From Endomicrobiales bacterium (GTDB taxonomy: Bacteria > Elusimicrobiota > Endomicrobiia > Endomicrobiales > JAFGIL01), in the NCBI GenBank assembly GCA_016929635.1, contig JAFGIL010000020.1:61686-125685 (forward strand): a stretch of 64,000 nt of DNA, in the 5' to 3' direction. Within the stretch, counting starts at the first letter, position 1; every line of letters begins with the position of its first letter. The position numbers and the translations under genes are program-made. Shown here piece after piece: positions 12,001 to 18,584 of this stretch. Below the pieces are notes generated by a model. It was given only the letters and a program-made list of their open reading frames with translations. It was not told the origin of the DNA and did not search any database.

Positions 12001-12720
12001 AGGATATACAGGTACAGCTTTAGCGGTGATTTCCATTCCGCATGGTCGCAAAGCGAGCAGGCTTCCTCGGCTCCGAATGAAACGCCTGCAATCGATGATT
12101 TTTCAAACGGGATGAATGCTCTGTGGTATACAACCGAAGGCGGGGATATTATGAAAATTGACAATGAAACCGGAAATATCCTTGCTTCTGTTAATTTCGG
12201 AAGCCAGGTATTATCACCTAACTACTGGGGCGGATTTTATTCCAGCAATCTTAATAAGAATTATATATACATAATAACGGTAGACGGAATGGTCAGGTGC
12301 AGGGATTCTTCCAATCTGACTTCCATACCCCAGGGCTGGACAGATTATGACCTTGGTACCGGTGTGCAGTGCATCCCGATCCTTCAACTGCATTCTACCC
12401 TCGGGGCCGAAGGATTGTATGTAGGTGGAGAAAATGGTAAACTATACAAATTAGAGCCTGCCACAGGTGATGTTGATTGGATATATCCTACAGATGAGGG
12501 GATACCGATAACTTCCAATATATTTACTGTTGATGAAGGATGGGCATACGTTTACTTCGGTACAAAGAGCGGTATGTTATATAAACTAAACAAGAGCAAT
12601 GGCTCATTAGTGTCCGGTTATCCTATAAAATTATCAAGCGGAATTGAAGCTATAACAACAGATGGTTCGTATTTGTTAATATCAACAGAGGATGGCACAG
12701 TACATGCGTTCCCATTCTAA
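1..12720 (+). CDS. Giant repetitive surface protein, N-terminus outside window
   Basis: The reading frame is open from base 1, so at least 4,239 residues are present and the true start lies upstream. The first ~2,285 residues are tandem ~105-residue Ig-like units: one partial plus 20 complete, each with a D-T-W-R segment, a Y-N-V-D-F strand, T-N-Y-V-S-V-R and a closing D-A-F-Y-V-K-K-D-T. Then follow two fibronectin type III domains (about 6856-7510), a ~400-residue propeller-like section (7530-8780), two more Ig-like units, another FN3, two lamin-tail domains (I-N-E-V motifs near 9850 and 10230), and a C-terminal PQQ-like beta-propeller (from about 11690) with V-A-Y-N-T-D-G-type blades. An extracellular adhesin, stalk or sheath role is inferred from architecture. 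It lacks an FlgD/Por-type sorting tail, unlike the next gene. Confidence 0.9.
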   Translation, partial: GTTVIGFTSIPGVTGTSYTTNWPVNFSALKDGATNYISIEIYDVAGNTSTALTDAFFIKKDTTLPQIVENVSAGYENVWLKSSQNYDVNFYDYGSKLSTPTWISYVNSVIVASGSVSDVYTHSQYETDWSPDFDSLRDEATNYITVKAYDLAANTKTVTNAFKVLKDTSAPKITGYTSIGDNTWRRSSQTYNVDFQDSGSLLHSAQYYVGDAPSQGGNEVIGWTDIFASTNVSSYTADWQVLFADLKHGATNYVSIRAWDNLNSTNTVVDAFYVKKDTAPPQITVNDDYYGPYSGYTGNDINVDFSDTGNSNLNYAQYTIYTSPDMSGSQLKGWTNIFTSTNVATFNDDWSIDFGATLQAPTTNWFSVRVYDYAGNVKITTDAFKVFKTTPVPTITIASALIGGDTTWRNSSGTEYDVDFASNSVDHGIDKFLTKICSAENETGVVYQDWKEEQAGIGQPEYTADWQIDFSTCVEGTNYVSVWVYDEDGHNTKVEDAFFVRKDTTAPAITNGEAGGDTTWRKSNNGTYNVDFNDAVSGSGIDYVQYRIVSSTNGVIIDSYTFLTDAGFSYTTDWQIEDAHFNLLPGATNYVTVIVADLAGNTSTYANAFYILKDTTTITITNNVSGEDTWRTLSSTDTAYNIDFISSGDSNLDNAQYCVYSENNLCGTQIIGWSNIFDNLNQSSYTTDWQVDWYSLDPGTANYVSVRVYNYAGSSATVIDAFHIWKDSDVPYIDNDQTGDDTWYTSDPGDIFDVNFVDMGGSHLDNAEYTIYSAQGQTGTQIKPWTEIFSYLNQDSYSSDWGIDFFTAKEGTNYISVRAYDNAGSSNVITDAFYVKKDTSSPNITNSESGGDNTWIKTSRSYNLDFHDTGGLDYCQYQIWNSQNQSGILVKDWTNIATAISGSDYETNWAVDFASLLQGTNYVSVRAYDDLGKVGTYRDVFYIKKDTQAPTITDNQSNDDTWHATDPSSTYNVDFADALSQFTTAYYSVYSSTYIAGTPVVNWTQIVSTDTLNYTTNWGISFDGLRSGTNYVFVKARDKAGNEITRSNYVFYIKKDTEAPTITDNQTGDFVWHTSSGTLYNIDYLDNKSLLDDLQYKIVSGTQGVIVDWYTYASNVNASEYTDNFALTEQHFNLLSTSYSYVSVRASDNLGNTNTLNNAFYVKKDTFGPTVIYTPDAYTQWFSSNPGNIFNVDFADSLSGCTSAYYIVYSAANRSGTLIKNWTQIFGGQTANLYTQNWGVNFSAMQQGLNYVSVKVYDQTGHETIQSDVFIFRKDITLPTITDNQTGDDSWYASNPGNIFNVDFADTGGSNIESIWYKVHLGTSTDYALQLDWTPFETNISSSTYEDNWGVVFGSLENNTFNYVWVKVVDNADNTKVSNSYVFYVKKSSSAELTITNLQDGDTTWRRINDAAYDVNFASAGPSALLKFETIVYTSSGAAGTKISSWTTVVDNINEAEYTTDWSLTTATWELLPPGTSWVSVRLFDTAYNVAYSTDAFFVRKDTSPVVITNNKTGAQYSWIRSSGTLYDVDYNEDGYSRIKDLEYKIVSGTGGVIVDWYKYASGVDGNSYSADFNLLESQYTALPSSYSYVSVRASDYANNISTVTNAFYIRKDTTPVTITNNISGGDSTWRKASYAYNIDVADDFAYVKGLAYSVYTSTYINVAQQVLPWTVAFSTNTKSYTQNWHLSFTSLKETVTNYVFVRAYDWAANTTTVSGYAFYVLKDTTSPTYTDSQGGDDNWRSSNNGTYNVKFYDTGGSKISAVQTLVYSNSSKNGYQIENWASQLTPNATSVVDPWQITTATWNKLWQGKNWITVKALDAAGNSTAEIPDAFYILKDTASPIITNGHTGGDNVWRSSSVAYNIDFQDQGSKLLGARYIVYPQSSKGGTNVVDWQDIPLTPDTTSYTTNWEVLFSSLVPGYNYVSIECYDTIHQTSTITDAFYIKKDTSPPYFVNDEAGGDTQWRSLNNGQYAVKLYDVGYSSVSYLQTRVSTSIAGSSYLYNWGTDVANINKLSYETDWSITNAHFNSLAAAVTNYVSVRIVDLAGNTSTYANAFYILRDTSPPLANDLQTGDTTWRRISDGEYNITYQDAGGSKLNNLQYKIVSGTKGVVVDWYSYQTGLNVNSYSSPLTINSAHFDLLKTSYSYVSVRVYDNAGSTRVVTNAFYVKKDTTPPTLTDGQTDDLGWQNSNNKTYNVDFADSLSMLKNAQYRIKSSSTTSGTVIVNWVNISGLSNINSKLYTTNWAVSSTHFNALIPNTSHYVDVRCFDWAGSSATVIDAFMIKKDTIPPAAINNLGAREASEGQVKLSWTTTGDDNSNDYIDNGLYRIKYSQQNVTWDNMSSYVDISTNTTSNNPEVYTLTGLASSTTYYFLIKTRDKASNWSIVSNSTYTVSGPDITAPSKITNLVASQGSYETQVNLIWTAVGDNNSVGTATGYLVKYASFVFSPSDFNAPNISTYTQSWTPAASGTVENRIATGFDYNKTYWFAVKAYDEAGNYSIVSNTSSAVPGTPGERDAMLIYGEGTLKYFRSKLWTQGGWASGTNGQEESTAATTRWTVLKTNNGVRNEKMAGFLSSNNNLYIQSYNGIAETWTKQFSVATGISAYRCFDIAYEQNSGKAVVVYYKNVSGRVSYRVWSSTASAWIVSEKEITLGDLSGAVNWVRMEARPGTNEIMLTCLDSNNEIYAYRWNGDTFVNGTKLTTSAQYNQYECFDIAWETQSNECVALWGESNVLYFSSWTGTAWGTKATHTNLNIANAVAWVSMDSDPSSNRIGYTVVDARTAAGFNAGIWDGSTWLSRPTADSDVAGFATRVADCKWTKDSGQFFVVYADDVDQFDWIYWKNNQWYNSGGAVGADLNNATLDSYDFGNTLTWLQLASDPNVNKLILAGIETDNTMRTRNWNGSAWAQGTIQSPTVSDENYECIAISPDKQDTIPPTISDNIPTGDDTWRSVNNGAYDIDFNDSGGSNVSYFQTKVIYNPNSSLVEDWTTTVSGINVASYTNNWQLLNATFEKMKEGRNDVYVRVYDGLNNVDDEDGTFVFYVMKDTTPPSITNNESGGDYTWRNSTGVLYDINLQDASSKVSSLEYAVYSLQSLGGTQILDWKTAFSNANVTSYTDDWDMEEIDFDDLHQGTSNYVSVRVKDMANATQVYEDVFVIYKDTVPPAEIIDLTASTGETYAKIQLSWSSPGDNGNEGNNIGGAYVVKYSTSDAIQDENDWGNAVLIEQNWVPEAKDASEVRIITGLDPDLTYWFCIKTIDKVNDRGSTNQSGISNSPYARPQSGDLIINEVSPAGAGGENWIELANYTVDDVDLENWGVYYDDNPTPIKQWTTSTIVSSNTFVKIDLSYDIGASVSHDLYLRDNYSTLVSHVKYPASLGTSESFARVYNGSNYFEVDPTPTEGYANCISTSPLNINEVNYLTDQFIEIYNNSDSTITTSGYILRNKNNEFFALSRTVYPGSFTGIDETSYDNTSKSYSYCFGSSGLDNSSDFVVLENPDGQVIDRVTWHQSGLDSQYRNSDAELVSYNTPAPYVTSGSIGRYNEADTGVNSNDFYNLTDTNYGTFNTKILTGGNTFYYPIADSYIPRRAKIEMALAEDSTSGNSNNDTVWFIRTGGSVDNKSPHIYRLADLGVDLSNTSLQITTHTWLSEPDIDGNTLVSDTVYKMVLNTDSPGGRAPQVVRGSIMYDTTVHYSSFTYTKQKYFNTGKKVEVFNIKVKNQSIISEYDINFKKIKVKFTDKDDIPIANATAQNVFTGFYIYEDNPSYTTGYYEIDIDTTPIAQVTNISLDINGIQEINVDTSVPCATIGSLDERRYFFVATLAQDATDYIETFKAQMPALDNVFVNDKTSAITQDIEETDQIISSTFTIYTPVQPPSGTSFPVKTVPGVIKKIMGEVNPNMREDYSTDTYFVASEDNKVIAYNTDGTHKWTRSINGKPIGSPYLSYTQTGEPSGYLYVATDNGTVYKIKDDNTQVWAKIPGGNIKSLTAFDSGKSSGIFVTTTNNRIYRYSFSGDFHSAWSQSEQASSAPNETPAIDDFSNGMNALWYTTEGGDIMKIDNETGNILASVNFGSQVLSPNYWGGFYSSNLNKNYIYIITVDGMVRCRDSSNLTSIPQGWTDYDLGTGVQCIPILQLHSTLGAEGLYVGGENGKLYKLEPATGDVDWIYPTDEGIPITSNIFTVDEGWAYVYFGTKSGMLYKLNKSNGSLVSGYPIKLSSGIEAITTDGSYLLISTEDGTVHAFPF

Positions 12721-12747
12721 AGAAGTTTTATTGTTGGACTATAGAGT

Positions 12748-12844
12748 GTCATTGCTAGGAGCCCGAAGGGCGACGTGGCAATCTGCGTTTTGATGATAAA
12801 AGACCCTAGATTGTTTCGTCTCGCTCAGCGGGATTCGCAATGAC
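12748..12844. repeat. Palindromic dispersed-type repeat
   Basis: The gap between two surface-protein genes holds an imperfect inverted repeat. The left end begins GTCATTGCTAGGAG and the right end closes with TTCGCAATGAC. The arms are rich in CGAAG/CGTCTCGC motifs, and no coding frame is supported. Similar GTCATTGCGAGGAG...CGCAATGAC palindromes are common as REP/MITE-like intergenic elements in many bacterial genomes (family recognised from memory). A transcript of either strand would fold into a long hairpin, so it could also separate expression of the two flanking genes. Confidence 0.7.
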
Positions 12845-12864
12845 GGGAAATATATAAAGGTTTT

Positions 12865-15800
12865 ATGAAAATGAGAAAGTATATTTTAACACTATTTTTA
12901 ATGTTAGTAACCGTTACGGTTTTTGGTGCCACGGTGCGTACGTTTATGGCTAATCCCGCACGTACCGGTAAGGTTAACGATATATACTTTGACGGATTTG
13001 ATTCAACTCCTTTGTGGGTAAAACAGGTATTCTGCAGTTTCAGGTCTTCCGCAGTAACATACAGAGGATATGTTTATATATGCGGGACAAACGGTTCTGT
13101 GTGGTGCTTTAATGCTGTTTCCGGCGACGATGTATGGCAGTATTCAGCAGAAGGCGACATTGTTTCAACCCCTGTTATATCAAGCAATACCGTTGTCGCT
13201 GCAAGTAGCGACGGGAATATCTATGGTTTCACTTATGATGCTTTTGATGATGAAAATGAGGAACCGCGATGGATATATAATACGGGGAGCTACCTTTATT
13301 CAAGCCCGGTTTTAATCGGAAATGAGGTATATATATTAACCGGTTATCCAGAGGAGAAGATAATTGCGCTTAATATAGGAAGCGGTTCGAAAATAAAAGA
13401 GTTCAGTGTATCTAACTTCGGATTTTCATCCATAGCAACCGACGGGAATTACATTGTTGTAGGCACTAACGACGGGAAATGGCACTGTTTTGACAAATCT
13501 GTAACGGACAGTACTGCATGGACGTATCAGGCAGATTCAAGCATGAGATATGCAAGCGCAACCATTGATGACGGTAAAGTTTACATTCCCGGATGCGGTA
13601 AGACTACAAAAGTCTTTTGCCTGGACCTTGCATCCGGTGGCGAATCCTGGGCAACCGAAGAAATAGATAAACTTCTTACATCAGACAACTCGAATACCTA
13701 TACGATTGCATCAAGCATAGCATTGGATGATGACAGGCTATACATAAATTATGACTACTATGACAGCAGTCAATCAAAAGACCTGTCCAAATTAGTATGT
13801 GTCGCAAAGAGCGATGGAAATGTCGTCTGGGTAAGCTCATCAACGGGTATTACTCCAAAAGGCGAGCAGATTTCATCCCCTGTTATCTCGGACGACTATA
13901 TTTATTTTGGTTCAGGGGACGGATATATTTATGTTTTAGATAAAGACGGGAACATAGCCAAGAAGTTCCAGCTGTCGCAGGAGCCGATATCTTCAACGTT
14001 ATGCCTCTCAAACGGAAGGTTGTACGTCGGGAGTGACAACTTCTATTGCTTTAAGGCGACAACTACTTTCCATATAACCGAGCCTTACGAGGATGAGCCT
14101 GTTTACGGGGTTGTGCAGATTTCAGGAACTGTAAAGCATCCGGTGCTTACAGGTTATGTTTTAGAGTATAAGAAACAAAACGAGGAATACTGGGTTGAAA
14201 TTACAAGCGGTACGGATAATGTTGAGGATAATCTGATAAACAGCTGGGATACTACGGATTTAGACGATGGTATTTATACCCTAGGATTAAGGGCAAATAT
14301 AGAGTCAAGCGAAGACCCTTACAGCGCGCAGAACCAGGTGGAAGTGAATAATCCGCCGCTTCCTGCTTCGGATTTATCCGCAGCCGATAATTATTTTGAT
14401 GACGGAACCGGTATATTGCTGAATTGGACAAAGTCCGGCGATGACGGCGCAGGGGACAACGATGTTGTAGGATATAAAATATTAAGAGGCACAACTACCG
14501 AAAATATGACATTCTTAACCCAGGTTGATTCCGGAAATACATTTTATATGGATAGCAGTTGCACGGTTTATACGGAGTATAATTATAAAGTGCAGGCAGT
14601 TGATGGGCTGCATTTATCAGATGCTACTAATCCGGCAAATGCCATACCGGAGCTGGACGGGTTCGGCATAGATGTCGGACAGGGAGCGACTATAACTCTG
14701 CAGAAAGACGGGCTCTCAACCCAGGTTGTGGTTGATACAGGGACCTTTTCCCAAAAGGTCTGGATAGGAATAAAGATATCCACTAATTACACTCAAACCA
14801 CCATTCCTGAGACATATACACCTACTGACATTGTGCGTGAGTTTACAATTTATCCTGATAATGCAGTGTTTTTAAAGCCGGCTACTTTAAGGCTTTACTA
14901 CAGCGATACGGATGTTCAGGGATTAACCGAGGAAAATTTGCGCATATTCCGTTTAAATAACGGCGTATGGAACATGATAGTCAATTCAACTCCAGATACT
15001 GTTGCCAACTATGTGGAAGCAAGCGTGACAAGCTTCTCTTTTTACAGGATTATGGAGTATACGCCTGCTCCCGGAAGTCAACCGCAGCCCCCTTTATCTC
15101 TGCAGGCAGCAGATACTCCTTTGGACGGTGGCGGAAGCATAACATTAACATGGCAGAAGTCAGGTGACGATGGAAGCGGGGGTAATGACGTTAATGCATA
15201 CAAGATATACAGAAGCACTGATCCGAATGTTACCTTTGACTATATAACGTTTGTAAGTTCGGGCGTTACCTCATATATTGATACTGAACGTCCGGTTTAT
15301 CAGTTATTTTACTATAAATTAACAGCTTCTGCGCCTGACAGCGCGATTGATTCGCAGTACTCTAATCAGGCCAGTGCATACTCGGAGGCTGACGGTATGT
15401 TCGTCAGTGCGCAAAACGGGGATGAAGTGAAACTTGTAGCAAACGGCTTGACTACATACGTACTAATTGAGCCAAATGGTTTAAGCAATGATGCGTATAT
15501 AGGAATAAAGATTCCTTCTTCTTATCCCGAGCTTTTAATCCCGGCCAGTGCGGATTTCACCGACATAGTACGCGAATTTACGATAAATCCGAGCACAACC
15601 CAGTTCTTAAGGAATTTGACTATTAAGATTCCCTACGGCGAAGATGATATTGCTGACAAGAATGAAGATAACATGCGTATATATTGGGGCGATGAAACAA
15701 AGGGTTCCTGGAGAATAGTCAATACCTCGGAAATAAAGACAGAGGAAAACAGAGTGTGGGCCGTAATACCGCATTTTTCGTATTACAGGATTATGGAATA

Positions 15801-16104
15801 TATCCCCGGAAGAGAAGGTTTGTTGTCCAAAGATATGGTTTATACATACCCAAACCCGGCGAAAGGCGATTGGGTTTACTTCAAATTTTATCTGGGCGAT
15901 AAAGCGGATGTTACAATAGATGTTTACAACGTGGCAGGGGAGTTAATTGCGCACATGGAACGGCAGAATGTTCCTGCAGGTATATTTTCTACGATAGAAT
16001 GGGATATATCGCATATAGCCAGCGGAGCGTATATCTATAGGATAAAAGCACAATCTGCTTCAGGCAAGAAAGCGATAAAAAAGAAAATGGCAATAATACA
16101 CTAG
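12865..16104 (+). CDS. Secreted beta-propeller/FN3 protein with FlgD/Por-type C-terminal domain
   Basis: The protein has 1,079 residues and starts with a signal peptide (residues 1-21, ending V-F-G-A). Residues ~25-400 are a PQQ-like beta-propeller with repeated W-Q-Y/G-N-V-V-W blade motifs. Then come an Ig-like segment (~400-490), an FN3 domain (~495-590), a ZU5-like domain (~595-730), and a second FN3 plus ZU5-like pair (~740-985). The last ~85 residues are an FlgD-Ig/Por-secretion-tail type domain: Y-P-N-P, V-Y-N-V-A-G-E, S-G-A-Y-I-Y-R-I-K, and a lysine-rich end. In Bacteroidota such tails are cargo signals for type IX secretion. A PorV-like barrel lies 55 bp downstream, which fits, but no other T9SS gene is visible. 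Likely exported surface protein; ligand unknown. Confidence 0.85.
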   Translation: MKMRKYILTLFLMLVTVTVFGATVRTFMANPARTGKVNDIYFDGFDSTPLWVKQVFCSFRSSAVTYRGYVYICGTNGSVWCFNAVSGDDVWQYSAEGDIVSTPVISSNTVVAASSDGNIYGFTYDAFDDENEEPRWIYNTGSYLYSSPVLIGNEVYILTGYPEEKIIALNIGSGSKIKEFSVSNFGFSSIATDGNYIVVGTNDGKWHCFDKSVTDSTAWTYQADSSMRYASATIDDGKVYIPGCGKTTKVFCLDLASGGESWATEEIDKLLTSDNSNTYTIASSIALDDDRLYINYDYYDSSQSKDLSKLVCVAKSDGNVVWVSSSTGITPKGEQISSPVISDDYIYFGSGDGYIYVLDKDGNIAKKFQLSQEPISSTLCLSNGRLYVGSDNFYCFKATTTFHITEPYEDEPVYGVVQISGTVKHPVLTGYVLEYKKQNEEYWVEITSGTDNVEDNLINSWDTTDLDDGIYTLGLRANIESSEDPYSAQNQVEVNNPPLPASDLSAADNYFDDGTGILLNWTKSGDDGAGDNDVVGYKILRGTTTENMTFLTQVDSGNTFYMDSSCTVYTEYNYKVQAVDGLHLSDATNPANAIPELDGFGIDVGQGATITLQKDGLSTQVVVDTGTFSQKVWIGIKISTNYTQTTIPETYTPTDIVREFTIYPDNAVFLKPATLRLYYSDTDVQGLTEENLRIFRLNNGVWNMIVNSTPDTVANYVEASVTSFSFYRIMEYTPAPGSQPQPPLSLQAADTPLDGGGSITLTWQKSGDDGSGGNDVNAYKIYRSTDPNVTFDYITFVSSGVTSYIDTERPVYQLFYYKLTASAPDSAIDSQYSNQASAYSEADGMFVSAQNGDEVKLVANGLTTYVLIEPNGLSNDAYIGIKIPSSYPELLIPASADFTDIVREFTINPSTTQFLRNLTIKIPYGEDDIADKNEDNMRIYWGDETKGSWRIVNTSEIKTEENRVWAVIPHFSYYRIMEYIPGREGLLSKDMVYTYPNPAKGDWVYFKFYLGDKADVTIDVYNVAGELIAHMERQNVPAGIFSTIEWDISHIASGAYIYRIKAQSASGKKAIKKKMAIIH

Positions 16105-16105
16105 A

Positions 16106-16275
16106 AGACAGTAGTCAGGAGTCAGTAGACAGTAGACATCAAGAACAAAAGGAAAAATTATGAAAGACACAAAAATAATTAACTTTAAATTGAATAAAAC
16201 GTTTTTTTGCATCTACAGATTAGTTTTTGTTTTGTTTCTATCCCTGTCTACTGTCTGCTGTCTACTGTCTACCGT
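16106..16275. repeat. GTAGACA/TGTCTAC heptamer repeats flanking and entering a gene start
   Basis: Tandem heptamers of the GTAGACAGTAGACA type lie at about 16107-16139 between genes. The reverse-complement form, TGTCTACTGTCTGCTGTCTA, lies at about 16243-16273 inside the first codons of the following gene. The two clusters form an inverted repeat around the start region. The inner cluster encodes the hydrophobic S-T-V-C-C-L-L-S-T-V-F-A end of that gene's signal peptide. Confidence 0.75.
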
Positions 16276-17704
16276 TTTTGCTGACGTAAAGATACATCCC
16301 AATGCAGGTACGACTTCAGCGGCGTTCTTAAAGTTGGGGCTGGGAAGCCGTGCCATTAGCATGTCAGGTACTTTTGTGGGGCTGGCAGATGACGTTTCAG
16401 CCCTTTACTGGAATCCTGCAGGATTGGTTCGATTAAATAAAAGAGAATTAAATATAACACATAACGAGTCGTTTGAAGGCATACGCCATGATTTTGTCGG
16501 ATATGCGCATATTTTAGAGGATTACACCCTGGCAGGCGCTGTTTATGGTTTGTATACGCCAAAAGATTTCGAAAGGCGCTCAGGATTCGGAGAAGACGAT
16601 CCTTTCAATCCGTTTACTCCGGTGGAAGGTTATTTCAGGGCATATGACCTAGCGCTGCACGTCTCTTACAGTAAGTGGCTGAAGGAAAGGCTGTCGGGCG
16701 GTGCAAGTTTTAAGGTAATACAACAAACAATAGATAACCAATCAGCTTACGGAGTAGCTGTGGATCTGGGTACGCTTTATGATCTAAGTAATTTGCCGTT
16801 ATCAGTCGGATTTGTTCTGCAGAACATAGGTACACCGATAAAATTTGAAAATAAGGGCTATTATCCTCCTTTTAACGTAAAACTTGGAGGAGCCTGGCGC
16901 TGGAATAAAAACCTGGTCACAACGCTTGATTTAAATAAACCCATAGATAATTTTTTCTTTATTTCGGTAGGTGCTGAATACTTAACGAGGAGTTTTCTTT
17001 CTTTACGGGCAGGTTACAGATACCGTCAATACGGTTTAGAGCTGGATGACCTTTCAGGTTTATCTGCGGGAGTCGGGCTGAGTTTTAGTATTTCTGATAT
17101 GGATTTCAGGTTTGATTATGCATTTACCCCTTACGGTGTGTTGGGAAATTCCCAGAGGTTTTCTTTATCTACGTTTTTCGGGCCGGAAAGAAGCAAAGAG
17201 AAAAAATATAAAGCTCCTAAAAAGAAAAAACCGAAAACACCCAAGAAAACGAAGATACATGATGGGAAGCCTCAGTCTTCATCGCTTGAATTGTCGGGCT
17301 ATTCTTTACATGCGACAGAGATTTTGTCCGAGCTTAAGATGGCTACAGGGCGCGTATCTGTTTATTCCCTGCTTATTAAATCAAAAGACAGCGTTCTGTA
17401 TTATATAGAAGGTATTGCCAGGGCACCTGTAATTAAGAATCTGCAAATACAGATTGCGGAGAAATCCGAAAGCGACAGGGTTAAACATTTCATGTTTGAG
17501 CAGAATTTGCCGATTTCCATTCAAAATGCTCAATGCAGGATACGAGTGCCAAAGAGCTCCGGAAGTATTTCCATTAAAACCGATGACGGCAGCGTGATTG
17601 ATGTTGAGAAGTTAAGCGAAAATGAAAACAGCGTTGATTATAAATTCAGCATGGAGTTTTTAAAACCTTTTAAAGTTGAAAGAGAAAATCCAGCCAATGA
17701 ATAA
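16160..17704 (+). CDS. PorV/PorQ-family outer-membrane beta-barrel protein
   Basis: The protein has 514 residues with an N-terminal signal peptide (about 1-40, cleavage near F-A-D). Right after it come the family hallmarks: A-G-T-T-S-A-A-F-L-K-L-G, G-S-R-A-I-S-M-S-G-T-F-V and D-D-V-S-A-L-Y-W-N-P-A-G. The barrel runs to about residue 335. A basic linker rich in K and P follows (~345-370), then a ~140-residue C-terminal domain that I do not recognise; this makes the protein longer than plain PorV. In T9SS bacteria PorV shuttles cargo across the outer membrane, and the upstream gene encodes a plausible cargo. The start is supported by AAAGGAAAA about 7 bases before ATG. Confidence 0.85.
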   Translation: MKDTKIINFKLNKTFFCIYRLVFVLFLSLSTVCCLLSTVFADVKIHPNAGTTSAAFLKLGLGSRAISMSGTFVGLADDVSALYWNPAGLVRLNKRELNITHNESFEGIRHDFVGYAHILEDYTLAGAVYGLYTPKDFERRSGFGEDDPFNPFTPVEGYFRAYDLALHVSYSKWLKERLSGGASFKVIQQTIDNQSAYGVAVDLGTLYDLSNLPLSVGFVLQNIGTPIKFENKGYYPPFNVKLGGAWRWNKNLVTTLDLNKPIDNFFFISVGAEYLTRSFLSLRAGYRYRQYGLELDDLSGLSAGVGLSFSISDMDFRFDYAFTPYGVLGNSQRFSLSTFFGPERSKEKKYKAPKKKKPKTPKKTKIHDGKPQSSSLELSGYSLHATEILSELKMATGRVSVYSLLIKSKDSVLYYIEGIARAPVIKNLQIQIAEKSESDRVKHFMFEQNLPISIQNAQCRIRVPKSSGSISIKTDDGSVIDVEKLSENENSVDYKFSMEFLKPFKVERENPANE

Positions 17705-18584
17705 AAATATTTTAGTAAGAAATTTATTAATCCTTTCCCAGTTAGAAGAAATAATAGAGAGAACCAGCAGAGAAAACATACCAATACTCCTGTTAAAAGG
17801 CATTGCCCTGATTGAAACAATACCCGAATACTCAAAGGAAAGGGTTATGGACGATATGGATTTGCTTGTTAAGAGCGAGGATAAATCCAGGGTAAGGGAA
17901 ATTCTGTATTCCCTCGGGTATCTGCCTTTTAAAGGTGATCCCCATGCTTTTTATCATCCCCAAAAAGCTGCTTATGTGGATATAGATGATAGTGTATGGT
18001 ATTTAAACAAAAAAGAAATATCCCGTTTATGGGAAAGAAGCAGGAAATGTAAAATCAAGAAATTAGAATTTCATTTGCCTCCGGATGAGTTTTATATTCA
18101 TGTGCTTGCCCATGCCGCAATACATCACGGTGAAAAAAGCGATATTTGGCTGAAGGATTTGGAGTTGATCAGTTCTGAATGGGAAAAAAATATCAGTTGG
18201 CTGGAGGTACAGAACAAGCTGAAAAGATACGGTTTATATGAGGTTTCCAATGTCTATTTATCCAAAAAACTAAAGAGCAAATCGTTGAAAGCGTTCGTTT
18301 ATAGCTGGTTTATAAAAAGGGAGATTCCCCGGAAAGGGCATATGCTGCGGTTTATCTTTTTGCCTTTTCAGAAAAAGCTAAACTATTTAATTGATGCTTT
18401 ATTTCCTTCGCAAGATTTCTTAATATACAGATATAATATAAAAAATGAAAAATATATTTTTCTGTATCATGTCTTAAGGCCGTTTTTTCTAGTTGCCAGG
18501 ATTTTCTTAGTAACTGCCAAGCTCACCTTTCATTTTTGTCCAGTAATAGGACTTTCTAAAGCAAAAAATTCCTACAATAACTAA
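17697..18584 (+). CDS. Nucleotidyltransferase-family protein (NTP_transf_5-like)
   Basis: The chosen ATG at 17697 overlaps the upstream stop; a longer TTG start at 17676 is less likely. The product has 295 residues. L-L-L-K-G at ~31-35 and M-D-D-M-D-L-L-V at ~51-58 match the K-G...D-x-D-L-L-V core of the uncharacterised nucleotidyltransferase family that often sits in glycan or peptide-modification loci. A cytoplasmic nucleotide-transfer role is inferred from the family; the substrate is unknown. It may be translationally coupled to the PorV-like gene. Its last 78 bases overlap the convergent permease gene, so the C-terminal ~25 residues may be a late extension. Confidence 0.7.
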   Translation: MNKNILVRNLLILSQLEEIIERTSRENIPILLLKGIALIETIPEYSKERVMDDMDLLVKSEDKSRVREILYSLGYLPFKGDPHAFYHPQKAAYVDIDDSVWYLNKKEISRLWERSRKCKIKKLEFHLPPDEFYIHVLAHAAIHHGEKSDIWLKDLELISSEWEKNISWLEVQNKLKRYGLYEVSNVYLSKKLKSKSLKAFVYSWFIKREIPRKGHMLRFIFLPFQKKLNYLIDALFPSQDFLIYRYNIKNEKYIFLYHVLRPFFLVARIFLVTAKLTFHFCPVIGLSKAKNSYNN

